Shown in pieces: positions 21,364 through 32,281 of a stretch of DNA of 64,000 nucleotides (positions are counted from its first letter, which is position 1; each line of letters starts with the position of its first letter). Under the pieces are notes generated by a model. That model had not been told where the DNA came from. It was given only the letters and a program-made list of their open reading frames with translations, and did no database searches. The translations under genes were made by a program, and so were the position numbers. Origin of the DNA: Rheum nobile (Eukaryota > Streptophyta > Magnoliopsida > Caryophyllales > Polygonaceae); NCBI GenBank assembly GCA_027886185.1, contig WOAB01000589.1:6763001-6827000 (forward strand), in the 5' to 3' direction.

Positions 21364-23743
21364 TGTGATACCCCGTATTTTTGTAAGGTTATTTTGGGAA
21401 TTATGGAATTTTCCCGAGTACCCGTTGTGTACGTCGGATTTAATTCAGGTAGCTTGAGACATTCTGTAATGTGCTCTGTATCTGTAATATTTTCTCAGTG
21501 AAATAATATACAGACAACGTGCCTTATATTTTAATTGTCGTTCGCATATGATAATTTTTATCCCGGTTTAATGTCTTATCCGTTCAAAGCTGAACGGGCG
21601 GGAAAAAGGGTCGCGATGACCGCCGTAAAGTCACGGCGACCGCCGTCGTGAGACCCAAGCACGGCGACCGCCGTAAAGATACGGCGCCCACCGTTCCAAC
21701 GCCCGAGGAGGCAGCTGATGTGTCATCCCGCGGCGACCGCCATAAGTGTCGTCATCGTTGCCCAGCAGTCGTTGCCCGTTGGTCGTCGGCGTTGTTTCTG
21801 GCGAGCGCCGCAGTAGCTCTAGGCCCTCGTCTTCGAACTCCAGATGTGTTGGCTATAAAAGGAGGTGCTGGGGAGAGGTTTTGAGCCATCCAAGCACCAA
21901 ACCTCTGCCAAATTCGCCTCTCGCCGGAATTGTGCCTTTGCCGGAAATTTCGAAGCTTTCGTCGGTGTTGTTAGTGGTGTTTCCAGCAGCCTTTGTGAAG
22001 CTTTTGGTTAGCCTTGAAGGTTAGAAGCCAAGGCAAGTCGAAGGAGGCCAAACCACTCGTGTTTTAGGGTGAGTTTTCTCTCGTTCTGTGTCGTCTGAGT
22101 TCGTCACGGCGACCGCCGTGTTCTTCACGGCGACCGCCGTGATGAATACGGCGACCGCCGCCAGTGCCCAGAATGCCTTCGTGGCTTTGGCTTGGTCGGT
22201 TGTCGTCGTGGCGTCTTTCCTTTCGTGTTCTTTCGCCGTGTTTAGATTCATACTGTTTATGTCGGATCTAACTTAGGGTTCCTTTATGGGTCGACTCGAA
22301 GGTTGTTGTGCTGTCGGAACTATACCGTGTCGAGCCCGGAATCTAGTGACGTCTTTAGACTATTCTGCGGAGTAAGGCAAGTGGCGGTTCGCTCTTGCTC
22401 ATCGTTCCATATTTACATTAATTATCAGTAGCTTATCTGAGTAATTAATTTGGAATGAATATTCTGTTTGTCTGGAAACGGTTTTGATAAACTGTTTTGA
22501 AAATCATATAATAGGTTGTATATCTGTTAGAACAACGCTATTATCTGTGATCGCATTTCGGGCCTTTATGTGGATTTATCTTGTAACTGTTGTTGTGATG
22601 TAACTGTTTAGTTAGCACTGTTAAATAGGGACGTCACTCGGACTCTGTCCAGTCGTTTCTTTATAATCTGGTATCGGGGTGGCTCGTCCCCATCTGGTAC
22701 TATTCTATGATCATGATCGGTCTCTTACACATGTGTGTAGAGACATGACACTTAGTTGGTGTCACAAACCTTTCGGTATACGTCACTCTCGACGAAACGT
22801 ATACTAAGATGTGTCATCCCACTGGTGGGGTACACATGTAAAAGTCTATAACGTGATGTGTGTTTTTGAAACATAAATCAGATAAGTGCTACCTTGACGC
22901 ACATAATTAATACACCTTGGGCGAGTAGTGCAGATAAGTTCAGTGCAGTTAGGAAAACTCGTCTTGACTTGAATGTAGTACGTTCTCTTTCCAATCTGAA
23001 TTCGCTGTAGGCTATGAGGTTGGTCGTGAACCGAAGGATCTCAGTCAGTTTTAAATCATTGTTGAATGATTCTGTAACTCTCCAGATTTGTCATACTTCC
23101 TTAAAGACTCATTTCAGTTGGAGTCTTCTTTCGAGTCGATTTCTGTGAAGATTCAGTCTTCCAGAATCTTCTCTTGTGCATACCTCTTGTATATTCCAGT
23201 AGGAGTATGGTGGTTGACAAGCGTACTCGATTATTATTCGAGGGACGAAGAGTCTAACCTAATACAACTGCTTCGAACCAGTCTGCTTTATACCCTTGCT
23301 AGTCTATTCATTTTGACTAACCAACCAATATTTTCCCTTGCATGGTTGGCTGGTGTCATCCGTTCGATTCGGCATATCAGTTAAGAAGTAGCTCAGAAGA
23401 TTAGAAGGACTATGGAGTCGGCGGTGGTTTTTGAATGTTTTAATTATTTCTTTAATCAGATTAAGATCTTTTGGACAATAACTTTGATTGTAATGTACTT
23501 TCTTAGTCTTCCGCTGTGTTTGGTTTAAACTATGTTTTGACCTATTCGGGATTGGGTTGTAATCCCGTAACTCTTGTTTCCTTGACAATGTTATATTTTG
23601 GAATTTAATGCTTGATCATTGTGTATCAATCGCATTTCATAAATTGTATTTATATGGTAAAGCCTTGGGTGATCTCGGTAAGGAACACTGGGGTCACTGG
23701 CGGTAATACCTTTCCAAAAGGGTTAAGTTTTGGGGGTGTTACA
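21364..23743 (+). repeat. 5' LTR, Tekay element 1
   Basis: TGTGATACCCCGTATTTTTG to GGGTGTTACA. U3 carries CGGCGACCGCCG palindromes at 21607-21735, a TATA box at 21854-21860 and a second palindrome group at 22105-22163. ORFs inside the LTR have no support as genes. Confidence 0.92.
21854..21860 (+). promoter_or_regulatory. TATA box, Tekay element 1 5' LTR
   Basis: TATAAAA in GGCTATAAAAGGAGG, about 490 bp into the LTR; the same box occurs at 30418-30424 in the 3' LTR and, on the other strand, in the copies at 53.8 and 60.9 kb. Confidence 0.7.
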
Positions 23744-23747
23744 GTTG

Positions 23748-23760
23748 TGGTATCAGAGCC
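23748..23760 (+). promoter_or_regulatory. Primer binding site, initiator tRNA-Met type
   Basis: TGGTATCAGAGCC, complementary to the 3' end of initiator tRNA-Met, lies 4 bases after the 5' LTR. Confidence 0.9.
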
Positions 23761-23913
23761 AAAGGTTTTAAAACGGGTTTGGAATTTTTATAAACCACTT
23801 ATCCATTTTCGAAATGCTTTAAAGAGGGCTCTGAATTTTCATTCTGAAAAGAATTTAAAAACACCATTCATAGTCGTGTCTTCTTTATAGTCTGATATAG
23901 TAAGCTTGCTTCT

Positions 23914-24622
23914 ATGTCTAGAAAGACTAATTCCTTCCTTATTGTTCGATAGGATGGGTGTCTGCTTTTCTATTGGTAGGGGGTCGGAAGACGCCAAGTC
24001 GGATCAGCCGAGGCTAGATTTTCCGTTACCTCAGCGATGTTTCGAGGTTGGAGGCCCGAGTAGCCCACCCGAAGACATCAAGCACGTTCTCCCCGAGTCA
24101 GTTGTCCTTGTAGCCAGGAATGCTATGGTCCCTAGACCTGCACCTGTGCCGCCACCAAGGGTGGAGGAAGTACAGGAATGGGAGCAGGAAGATGAGTTAT
24201 CAAGGTATGAACAAGGGGTTTACCAAGACGACTTTCTGTTGGGACCAATTCCCGAGGAGATCGAGTACGAGGAGGAGGAAGAGGAGATGCTTGAGCAAGA
24301 TCCTGTCGAGGACGAGGATATGATCAAGGATGATTCCGAGGATGAGGATCCCATCGAGGATGATTCCGAGGATGAGGATCCCATCGAGGATGATCCCGAG
24401 GATGAGGATCCCGTAGAGGATGATCCAGAAGAGCATCCAGAGTTGGACCTTGGAGGGCAGAATCAGGAGCCCGGTATAGGATTGTCACCAGTGCCAGAGT
24501 ACGCACCCATGTCGGAAGCTGATTGGGAGGCACTGTATACCGAGTATGGTATTGGGAGAAGTGACAGGAAATCTCAGCCTATCCCTACTCCAAGGAGATG
24601 GAGGTCGGAATCCGAGCTGTAG
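23914..24622 (+). CDS. Leader ORF upstream of gag, acidic repeat protein
   Basis: The leader opens with MSRKTNSFL at 23914, meets a stop at 23950-23952, and an overlapping frame from 23954 encodes 222 residues. It runs through a Pro-rich stretch (about residues 56-68), a Glu-rich stretch, then four 10-residue acidic repeats (EDEDPIEDDP-like) before a Pro/Arg-rich end. After the TAG at 24620-24622 the same frame stays open to about 24788. The second Tekay copy (58.6 kb) starts with the same MSRKTNSFL, so a leader ORF is an inherited property of the family. I recognise no domain. The product, if made, is strongly acidic. It is not part of the usual gag-pol gene. Confidence 0.5.
24308..24426 (+). 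repeat. 30-bp tandem repeat inside the leader ORF
   Basis: Four copies of GAGGATGAGGATCCCATCGA + GGATGATCCC, in frame with the leader ORF, with few differences. The even period keeps the frame open on both strands, which explains the apparent antisense ORFs here. Confidence 0.9.
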
Positions 24623-25170
24623 GAGATTCTCCGCCAGAGCGAGGTAATCTCCGCAGAACAGCAGCGTCAGAGGGATGAGATAATCGCCAGTGCTCAGAGG
24701 AGGGCTGGAATAGGAGGACCAGTCATGGACGGCCCATACTTTACCATGACTGAGCTAGGACTATGTGCTTCAGGGTCAAGCAGGGTGTGAAACCCATCGC
24801 CAGAGCTCGATGGTGAGCCTAGCCCGAAGAGACCATGCACGAGTAGCCAGTCGTATGGGAGACATTTTGGAACGCCTTGAGGAGGAGTGGCGTTGCCTAT
24901 CGTAGTAGTTTCGTTTCTTAGTATTTCAAGTTGTACTTTGTGTAATATTTCAGTATTGCGGCAAGTACTATGAGAAACACTTATATCTTCGAGCAATATT
25001 GTCCTAGCGCTCGAATGATAAACTTATGTGTAACTTGTGTAAGAATTCGAAGGTTCATCTATAAAATACCAAGTTGATCTATTCTGAGTAATTTATTTAC
25101 GTTGGTATATTGCATAAGTATATTGCATAATATTAATGTATTGAATGCTTGGAATTTGATCGGTAAATAG
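24623..25170 (+). other. Leader between acidic ORF and gag
   Basis: Coding-like Arg/Gln-rich remnant (RQSEVISAEQQRQRDEIIAS) continues the leader ORF past its stop. A further fragment MGDILERLEEEWR appears near 24857 in another frame, so the original ORF was probably longer. After 24910 the sequence is AT-rich and non-coding up to the gag start. Confidence 0.5.
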
Positions 25171-26124
25171 ATGGTGAACCCAAGAAGCACGAGGAATTCG
25201 ACTCGAGCCGGTGCTGGGACTAGCCAAAACCCCAGACCAGCAGGAAGAGGTGTTCAGGATGAACACGAGTCTGAGTCTCGCGTCCAGCAGAGGCGTGAAG
25301 GTCAGGATCAGACCCAGGCGCCGACACTATTTGACGCTGCAGTTGTTGAGGCGATCCATGGGATCGTGATGCAGGCTATTGCAGATGTCTTGAGACCAAG
25401 TGCGCCTCAAGAACAAGAAGTGCCTATTCACGCAGCGGTTCCTGATGTTGTGGAACCCAGAAATCCCGTGATACAGGAGACTGCCGTTAGGGCGAGGGAC
25501 AGCTATGGTCGTGCTCTTAAGACCGTTACTTCCATGAGACGCGACTGCTATAACGGGAAAGGGGAGCCAGTGGCAGTGACTCATTGGTTCTCCCATATGG
25601 AGAGGTTGTTCAGGAACGTGGAGTGTACGGAGGCCGAGAAGGTCCATATCGCTTCTCTTCAGCTGAAGGAGGAGGCTAGCGAGTGGTGGGAGAGCACTGG
25701 TTTGGCTAAGAGCCCAGTGTTGACTTGGTCGATGTTCAAGACCAAGATGGTTGATCGCTTTTTCTCTCGTGCTATGAGAGAGGAGAAGCATAAAGAGTTC
25801 TTGTACCCTCAGACTAATGGTCTGAGAGTGACCGAGTTGGCATCTAAGTTCAACCATCTTCTACAATACGCCACTGCCGAGATCACCAGCGAGGCTCAAA
25901 AGATCTGGTACTTCCACGAGTGGATGAACCTGGATATCAAGCCATTAATGGTGCACCACACATGCTCTACCTTGGAGCAGTATGTGGATTGTGCCTATAA
26001 GCTGGAGGTAACTCTCGAGGAGTCGACCAAGAGACGCAACCGACAGAAGTCGATGCAGAATCAGAACCAGGGAGGTGGTTTTAAGCGCCCTGCGCCACCG
26101 TCTAACTTCGCCAAATCCGGCTGA
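25171..26124 (+). CDS. Gag capsid part, Tekay element 1 (premature stop)
   Basis: 317 residues from MVNPRSTRNSTRAGAGTS. The central region (about residues 120-250), with DCYNGKGEPVAVTHWFSHME, ASEWWESTGLAKSPVLTWSMF and LASKFNHLLQYA, is the retrotransposon gag capsid domain that packages the RNA. The frame stops with TGA at 26122-26124. The second copy has CGA-type coding there (AISSRAKM), so a single C-to-T change at a CpG ended this protein. The nucleocapsid part follows in frame after the stop. The start ATG is shared with the second copy. Confidence 0.88.
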   Translation: MVNPRSTRNSTRAGAGTSQNPRPAGRGVQDEHESESRVQQRREGQDQTQAPTLFDAAVVEAIHGIVMQAIADVLRPSAPQEQEVPIHAAVPDVVEPRNPVIQETAVRARDSYGRALKTVTSMRRDCYNGKGEPVAVTHWFSHMERLFRNVECTEAEKVHIASLQLKEEASEWWESTGLAKSPVLTWSMFKTKMVDRFFSRAMREEKHKEFLYPQTNGLRVTELASKFNHLLQYATAEITSEAQKIWYFHEWMNLDIKPLMVHHTCSTLEQYVDCAYKLEVTLEESTKRRNRQKSMQNQNQGGGFKRPAPPSNFAKSG

Positions 26125-26136
26125 GCTAAGACGGAG

Positions 26137-27771
26137 ATGACGCAAGGAGGATCGACTCAGCAGTCAGGGCAGACCGGGACTACAGTTCAGTGTTATAACT
26201 GTGGTACTGCTGGGCACAAGAGCACTGAGTGTCGGAGGGAGAAGAGGCCATGCTTTGGGTGTGGACGTGATGGTCATCTGCAAAAGTTCTGCAAGCAGGG
26301 GAAGCAGAAGGGAGTAGAGTCGCAGCAAGGGTCAGTTCATCAGAGCAACCGACCTAGGTTTAAGCCTGTCGAGACTCCTAGCCCTTCAGTGCAGACGATT
26401 GCTCAGAACAGGGGAAAGGCCCCAGCTATTTCTGGAAGTCAGGGCCAACGCTTGTACGAGATGCGTGAGGCAGATGGACCCAACGCTCCGATTTCTCAAG
26501 GTACTCTATACCTTCACTCTACTTCGGTGTGCATTCTGTTTGATTCTGGTGCTACGCATTCCTTTATTTCGGAAAGCTGTGTTAGCAAGTTAGATTTAGT
26601 GTGCAACGATTCGTGCGACCCTTTTGTCGTTAATCTTCCTAATGGAGAACGTTTGGTGGGAACCAAGCATTTGTCCGACTTTCCGATTACCATTCAGGGT
26701 AAGGAATTCGAGGCAGATTTAATCTGCATAGCCATGGCTCCATACGACATTATCCTCGGTATGGATTGGCTGACGCGTCACAAGGCGGTGATCGACTTCA
26801 GTTCAAGAACGGTGACGGTGTCATCCGGGGGCCAATTCGTGTGCAAGTTCAAAGGTCGAAATGACGCTGATAACGGCAAGTTGATCAATGCGATGGCTGC
26901 GTTTAAGCTACTACGACAAGAATTTGTCGGGTACCTTTGCTACTTGGATTCGCCCGAGAAGGATGGACCTGAGGTTCTTGATATTCCTGTAGTTAGGGAA
27001 TTTTCGGATGTCTTTCCGGAAGAAATTCCAGGATTACCCCCGAACCGTGACGTTGAGTTTTCTATTGATCTTGAGCCTGGTACGGCGCCGATTTCCAAAT
27101 CACCGTATCGGATGGCTCCGGCTGAGATGCAAGAATTGAAGAATCAACTTGAAGATCTTCTTGATAAAGGTTATGTCAGGCCGAGTGTATCGCCGTGGGG
27201 TGCTCCGGTATTATTCGTCAAAAAGAAGGACGGATCGTTCCGACTTTGTATCGACTATCGAGAGTTGAACAAGGTGACGATCAAGAACAAGTATCCTTTG
27301 CGTAGGATTGATGACTTGTTGGACCAATTGCAGGGAGCAAAGGTTTTCTCCAAGATCGACTTAAGATCTGGATATCATCAACTCAGGATTCGGGAGCAGG
27401 ACATTCCTAGAACTGCGTTTAGGACCAGATATGGTCATTACGAGTTCGTAGTGATGCCTTTTGGGCTTACAAATGCTCCAGCTGTCTTTATGGATTTGAT
27501 GAACCGATGTTTTCACCAGTACTTGGATAAGTTCGTGGTGGTTTTCATCGACGACATCTTGATCTATTCTCCGAATGAAGAAGTCCACGAGGAACATCTA
27601 CGGATTTCCTTGTCGATCCTTAGACAACATCAGCTTTTTGCTAAACTGTCTAAATGTGAATTCTGGATAAAGGAAGTGGCTTTCTTAGGCCACGTGATCA
27701 ATAAAAATGGGGTTATGGTTGATCCCCAAAAGATTGAAGCGGTGCCAAATGGACACAGCCCCAGAGCGTGA
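26137..27771 (+). CDS. Nucleocapsid, protease and reverse transcriptase, Tekay element 1
   Basis: Two CCHC zinc knuckles (CYNCGTAGHKSTEC near residue 19 and CFGCGRDGHLQKFC near 39) bind RNA. The aspartic protease follows with FDSGATHSFIS near residue 136 and IILGMDWLTRH near 205. Reverse transcriptase starts near residue 300 with SPYRMAPAEM and VSPWGAPVLFVKKKDGSFRL, and carries the catalytic FIDDIL near residue 471. The frame ends at 27769-27771 in VPNGHSPRA because of a one-base shift near 27750; homology continues at once in the next ORF. This is the continuation of gag after the TGA at 26122, so its first Met is not a natural start. Confidence 0.92.
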   Translation: MTQGGSTQQSGQTGTTVQCYNCGTAGHKSTECRREKRPCFGCGRDGHLQKFCKQGKQKGVESQQGSVHQSNRPRFKPVETPSPSVQTIAQNRGKAPAISGSQGQRLYEMREADGPNAPISQGTLYLHSTSVCILFDSGATHSFISESCVSKLDLVCNDSCDPFVVNLPNGERLVGTKHLSDFPITIQGKEFEADLICIAMAPYDIILGMDWLTRHKAVIDFSSRTVTVSSGGQFVCKFKGRNDADNGKLINAMAAFKLLRQEFVGYLCYLDSPEKDGPEVLDIPVVREFSDVFPEEIPGLPPNRDVEFSIDLEPGTAPISKSPYRMAPAEMQELKNQLEDLLDKGYVRPSVSPWGAPVLFVKKKDGSFRLCIDYRELNKVTIKNKYPLRRIDDLLDQLQGAKVFSKIDLRSGYHQLRIREQDIPRTAFRTRYGHYEFVVMPFGLTNAPAVFMDLMNRCFHQYLDKFVVVFIDDILIYSPNEEVHEEHLRISLSILRQHQLFAKLSKCEFWIKEVAFLGHVINKNGVMVDPQKIEAVPNGHSPRA

Positions 27772-29891
27772 AGGAGGTACGCAGTTTTGTTGGACTTGCC
27801 GGGTATTATAGAAGGTTCGTAGAAGGATTTTCAAATATCGCTCTACCTATGACCAATCTACTCCGCAAAGTCCACAAGAAGTTTGTCTGGAATGACAAGT
27901 GCGAGGTCAGTTTCCAGGAGTTGAAGCGACGGTTGACCTCGGCACCCGTGTTAGCACTCCTAGAGGGGAATGACGATTATGTGGTCTATAGTGATGCTTC
28001 CAAGTGTGGTCTCGGTTGTGTTTTGATGCAAAGGGGCAGAGTCATTGCTTACGCATCTAGACAACTCAAGACTTACGAAGAAAACTATCCGACCCATGAT
28101 CTTGAGTTAGCAGCAGTTGTCTTTGCGCTGAAGATTTGGAGGCATTACCTCTACGGTATAAGATGCCAAGTCTTCACCGACCACAAAAGTCTCAAGTATA
28201 TATTTACTCAGAAGGAGTTAAATATGAGACAACGCCGCTGGCTAGAGTTGCTCAAAGACTATGACATGGAGTTGTTGTATCATCCGGGCAAGGCTAATGT
28301 AGTAGCTGATGCACTAAGCCGGAAGACAACACATGAGACTGTAGTTGCTCTACTTACTGCTCAGACCAAGCTAAACCAAGAGTCATGCGACATTGAAGTC
28401 TTATATGACCAGCATAGAGGGTACCTGAGTATGATGGAGATTCATGCTACACTGCTGGATCAAATCAAAGAAAAGCAAGTCGATGACATCATCTTGGTAA
28501 AGTTAAGCAGTGAAGTGATGGATGGGAAAGCTCCTAGTTTTGTGGTTCAGGATGATGGATCACTTTGGTTTCAGGATCGGATCTGTGTGCCTGACACAGA
28601 AGGTCTTCGTCAGTTGGTGATAAGAGAAGTTCATTCATCTGCTTATTCTGTGCATCCTGGCTCTAGCAAGATGTACAAGGATCTCAGGAAGAAGTTTTGG
28701 TGGCCAAACATGAAGTGGGACGTAGCAGACTTTGTGGCAAAGTGCTTAACTTGCCAAAAAGTCAAGATCGAACATCGCAGACCAGGTGGTGAGATGCTAC
28801 CTCTCCCCGTGCCAGAATGGAAATGGGAGGACATTTCCATGGACTTCGTCACTGGGCTACCCAAGACTCGAAGTCAGAGAGATGCTATCTGGGTAATTGT
28901 GGATAGGCTTACGAAGAGTGCTCATTTCATAGCCATCAAGACCACATGGGAAACCCAGAAGCTAGCCGAAGTTTACCAGAAGGAGATTGTCCGCTTACAT
29001 GGCATTCCTAAGACCATTGTATCGGACCGAGATGGCCGTTTCATGTCAAGATTCTGGAAGGAACTTCATAAGGCTATGGGGACCGAGTTGAGGTTCAGTA
29101 CATCGTTTCATCCTCAGACAGATGGCCAGTCTGAAAGGACCATCCAGACTCTGGAGGATATGCTTAGAGCTTGTGTGCTCGATCGTCCGACTAGTTGGGA
29201 GGACAGCTTGAGTCTGATTGAGTTCACATACAACAATAGCTGGCATGCTACAATCAAGATGGCTCTGTTTGAAGCTTTGTATGGTCGCAGATGCAGATCT
29301 CCGATTTGTTGGGACGATAATGCCGACAAAATTCTGCTTGGACCAGAGTTGGTCGAAAGGACGGCTTCAGACATTGCTTTGATCAGACAAAGGATGTTGA
29401 CCGCTCAGAGTCGACAAAAGTCCTATGCAGATCGGAAGCGCAGGACTGTCGAGTTCGAGGTCGGTGACAAGGTTTTTGTCAAGGTATCGCCATCCAAAGG
29501 AGTTTTCAGATTTGGTAAGCGTGGGAAGCTTAACCCTCGCTACGTGGGACCATTCGAGATTCTGGATAGAGTGGGATCTCTAGCGTACCGCTTGGCGTTG
29601 CCGCCATCGTCTCACCCGGTGCATAACGTGTTCCACGTGTCTTTACTCAGAAGGTATGTACCAGATGAGTCTCATGTACTTAGTTACGAAGACATCGAGA
29701 TTCAAGCTAATGGTACTTATGAAGAGTTGCCCGTGCGCATTTTGGAGCGTCGGAAGAAGCATTTGTGCAACAAGATCGTACCTTTGGTACGAGTGCTGTG
29801 GTCCAAGTCAGGGACCGAAGAAGTTACTTGGGAGACATGGGAAACCGAGTCAGATATGCTCAGGCGTTTTCCCGAGTTATTCTCGACCTAA
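27768..29891 (+). CDS. RNase H, integrase and chromodomain, Tekay element 1
   Basis: The frame opens with KEVRSFVGLAGYYRRFVEGF, the end of the RT domain. RNase H shows YSDASKCGLG (about residue 72), DLELAAVVFAL, TDHKSLKYIF and VVADALSR. Integrase has its HHCC zinc region (HSSAYSVHPG to CLTCQKVK, about 289-327) and a DDE core at MDFVTG, SDRDGRF and GQSERTIQTLED. A GPY/F-like part (KLNPRYVGPFEI) and a C-terminal chromodomain-like segment (YEELPVRILERRKKHL to the end) identify a Tekay/Del chromovirus. The domain is thought to guide insertion to particular chromatin. The natural stop is followed by the polypurine tract. Confidence 0.92.
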   Translation: MKEVRSFVGLAGYYRRFVEGFSNIALPMTNLLRKVHKKFVWNDKCEVSFQELKRRLTSAPVLALLEGNDDYVVYSDASKCGLGCVLMQRGRVIAYASRQLKTYEENYPTHDLELAAVVFALKIWRHYLYGIRCQVFTDHKSLKYIFTQKELNMRQRRWLELLKDYDMELLYHPGKANVVADALSRKTTHETVVALLTAQTKLNQESCDIEVLYDQHRGYLSMMEIHATLLDQIKEKQVDDIILVKLSSEVMDGKAPSFVVQDDGSLWFQDRICVPDTEGLRQLVIREVHSSAYSVHPGSSKMYKDLRKKFWWPNMKWDVADFVAKCLTCQKVKIEHRRPGGEMLPLPVPEWKWEDISMDFVTGLPKTRSQRDAIWVIVDRLTKSAHFIAIKTTWETQKLAEVYQKEIVRLHGIPKTIVSDRDGRFMSRFWKELHKAMGTELRFSTSFHPQTDGQSERTIQTLEDMLRACVLDRPTSWEDSLSLIEFTYNNSWHATIKMALFEALYGRRCRSPICWDDNADKILLGPELVERTASDIALIRQRMLTAQSRQKSYADRKRRTVEFEVGDKVFVKVSPSKGVFRFGKRGKLNPRYVGPFEILDRVGSLAYRLALPPSSHPVHNVFHVSLLRRYVPDESHVLSYEDIEIQANGTYEELPVRILERRKKHLCNKIVPLVRVLWSKSGTEEVTWETWETESDMLRRFPELFST

Positions 29892-29913
29892 GTTTCGGGG
29901 TCGAAACTTCTTG

Positions 29914-29927
29914 TAAGGGGGAGGAGA
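29914..29927 (+). promoter_or_regulatory. Polypurine tract, Tekay element 1
   Basis: AAGGGGGAGGAGA lies directly before the 3' LTR start TGTGATACC at 29928. It primes plus-strand DNA synthesis in this family. Confidence 0.85.
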
Positions 29928-32281
29928 TGTGATACCCCGTATTTTTGTAAGGTTATTTTGGGAATTATGGAATTTTCCCGAGTACCCGTTGTGTACGTCG
30001 GATTTAATTCAGGTAGCTTGAGACATTCTGTAATGTGCTCTGTATCTATAATAATTTCTCAGTGAAATAATATACAGACAAGGTGCCTTAGATTTTAATT
30101 GCCGTTCGCGTACGATAATTTTTATCCCGGTTTAATGTCTTATCCGTTCAAAGCTGAACGGGCGGGAAAAAGGGTCGCGGCGACCGCCGTAAAGTCGCGG
30201 CGACCGCCGTCGTGAGACCCAAGCACGACGACCGCCGTAAAGATACGGCGCCCACCGTTCCAACGCCCGAGGAGGCAGCTGATGTGTCATCCCGCGGCGA
30301 CCGCCGTAAGTGCCGTCATCGTTGCCCAGCAGTCGTTGCCCGTTGGTCGCCGGCGTTGTTTCTGGCGAGCGCCGCAGTAGCTCTAGGCCCTCGTCTTCGA
30401 ACTCCAGATGTGTTGGCTATAAAAGGAGGTGTTGGGGGAGAGGTTTTGAGCCATCCAAGCACCAAACCTCTGCCAAATTCGCCTCTCGCCGGAATTGTGC
30501 CTTTGCCGGAAATTTCGAAGCTTTCGTCGGTGTTGTTAGTGGTGTTTCCAGCAGCCTTTGTGAAGCTTTTGGTTAGCCTTGAAGGTTAGAAGCCAAGGCA
30601 AGTCGAAGGAGGCCAAACCACTCGTGTTTTGGGGTGAGTTTTCTCTCGTTTTGTGTCATCTGAGTTCGTCACGGCGACCGCCGCCAAGAACGGCGACCGC
30701 CGCCAGTGCCCAGAATGCCTTCGTGGCTTTGGCTTGGTCGGTTGTCGTCGTGGCGTCTTTCCTTTCGTGTTCTTTCGCCGTGTTTAGATTCGTACTGTTT
30801 ATGTCGGATCTAACTTAGGGTTCCTTTATGGGTCGACTCGAAGGTTGTTGTGCTGTCGGAACTATACCGTGTCGAGCCCGGAATCCAGTGACGTCTTTAG
30901 ACTATTCTGCGGAGTAAGGCAAGTGGCGGTTCGCTCTTGCTCATCGTTCCATATTTACATTAATTATCAGTAGTTTATCTGAGTAATTAATTTGGAATAT
31001 TCTGTTTGTCTGGAAACGGTTTTGATAAACTGTTTTGAAAATCATATAATAGGTTGTATATCTGTTAGAACAACGCTATTATCTGTGATCGCCTTTCGGG
31101 CCTTTATGTGGATTTATCTTGTAACTGTTATTGTGTTGTAACTGTTTAGTTAGCACTGTTAAATAGGGACGTTACTCGGACTCTGTCCAGTCGTTTCTTT
31201 ATAATCTGGTATCGGGGTGGCTCGTCCCCATCTGGTACTATTCTATGATCATGATCGGTCTCTTACACATGTGTGTAGAGACAAGACACTTAGCTGGTGT
31301 CACAAACCTTTCGGTATACGTCACTCTCGACGAAACGTATACTAAGATGTGTCGTCCCACTGGTGGGGTACACATGTAAAAGTCTATAACGTGATGTGTG
31401 TTTTTGAAACATAAATCAGATAAGTGCTACCTTGACGCACATAATTAATACACCTTGGGCGAGTAGTGCAGCTAAGTTCAGTGCAGTTAGGAAAACTCGT
31501 CTTGACTTGAATGTAGTACGTTCTCTTTCCAATCTAAATTCGCTGTAGGCGATGAGGTTGGTCGTGAACCGAAGGATCTCAGTCAGTTTTAAATCATTGT
31601 TGAATGATTCTGTAACTCTCCATATTTGTCATACTTCCTTAAAGACTCATTTCAGTTGGAGTCTTCTTTCGAGTCGATTTCTGTGAAGATTTAGTCTTCC
31701 AGAATCTTCTCTTGTGCATACCTCTTGTATATTCCAGTAGGAGTATGGTGGTTGACAAGCGTACTCGATTATTATTCGAGGGACGAAGAGTCTAACCTAA
31801 TACAACTGCTTCGAACCAGTCTGCTTTATACCCTTGCTAGTCTATTCATTTTGACTAACCAACCAATATTTTCCCTTGCATGGTTGGCTAGTGTCATCCG
31901 TTCGATTCGGCACATCAGTTAAGAAGTAGCTCAGAAGATTAGAAGGACTATGGAGTCGGCGGTGGTTTTTGAATGTTTTAATTATTTCTTTAATCAGGTT
32001 AAGATCTTTTGGACAATAACTTTGATTGTAATGTACTTTCTTAGTCTTCCGCTGTGTTTGGTTTAAACTATGTTTTGACCTATTCGGGATTGGGTTGTAA
32101 TCCCGTAACTCTTGTTTCCTTGACAATGTTATGTTTTGGAATTTAATGCTTGATCATTGTGTATCAATCGCATTTCATAAATTGTATTTATATGGTAAAG
32201 CCTTGGGTGATCTCGGTAAGGAACACTGGGGTCACTGGCGGTAATACATTTCCAAAAGGGTTAAGTTTTGGGGGTGTTATA
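29928..32281 (+). repeat. 3' LTR, Tekay element 1
   Basis: TGTGATACCCCG to GGGTGTTATA; the terminal CA has become TA. It matches the 5' LTR closely throughout, but the downstream palindrome group (30668-30705) has fewer CGGCGACCGCCG units than in the 5' LTR (22105-22163). Confidence 0.92.

Noticed and set aside
21648..22276. ORFs within Tekay LTRs (also at 30212-30818, 46034-46834, 53406-54183, 60507-61244)
   Set aside because: They fall in U3/R of LTRs and run through CpG palindromes; they differ in frame and length between LTR copies.
24200..24533. Antisense ORFs with repeated GIILDGILILGII and DPHPRDHPRW units
   Set aside because: They arise from the 30-bp tandem repeat of the leader ORF, which leaves all frames open.
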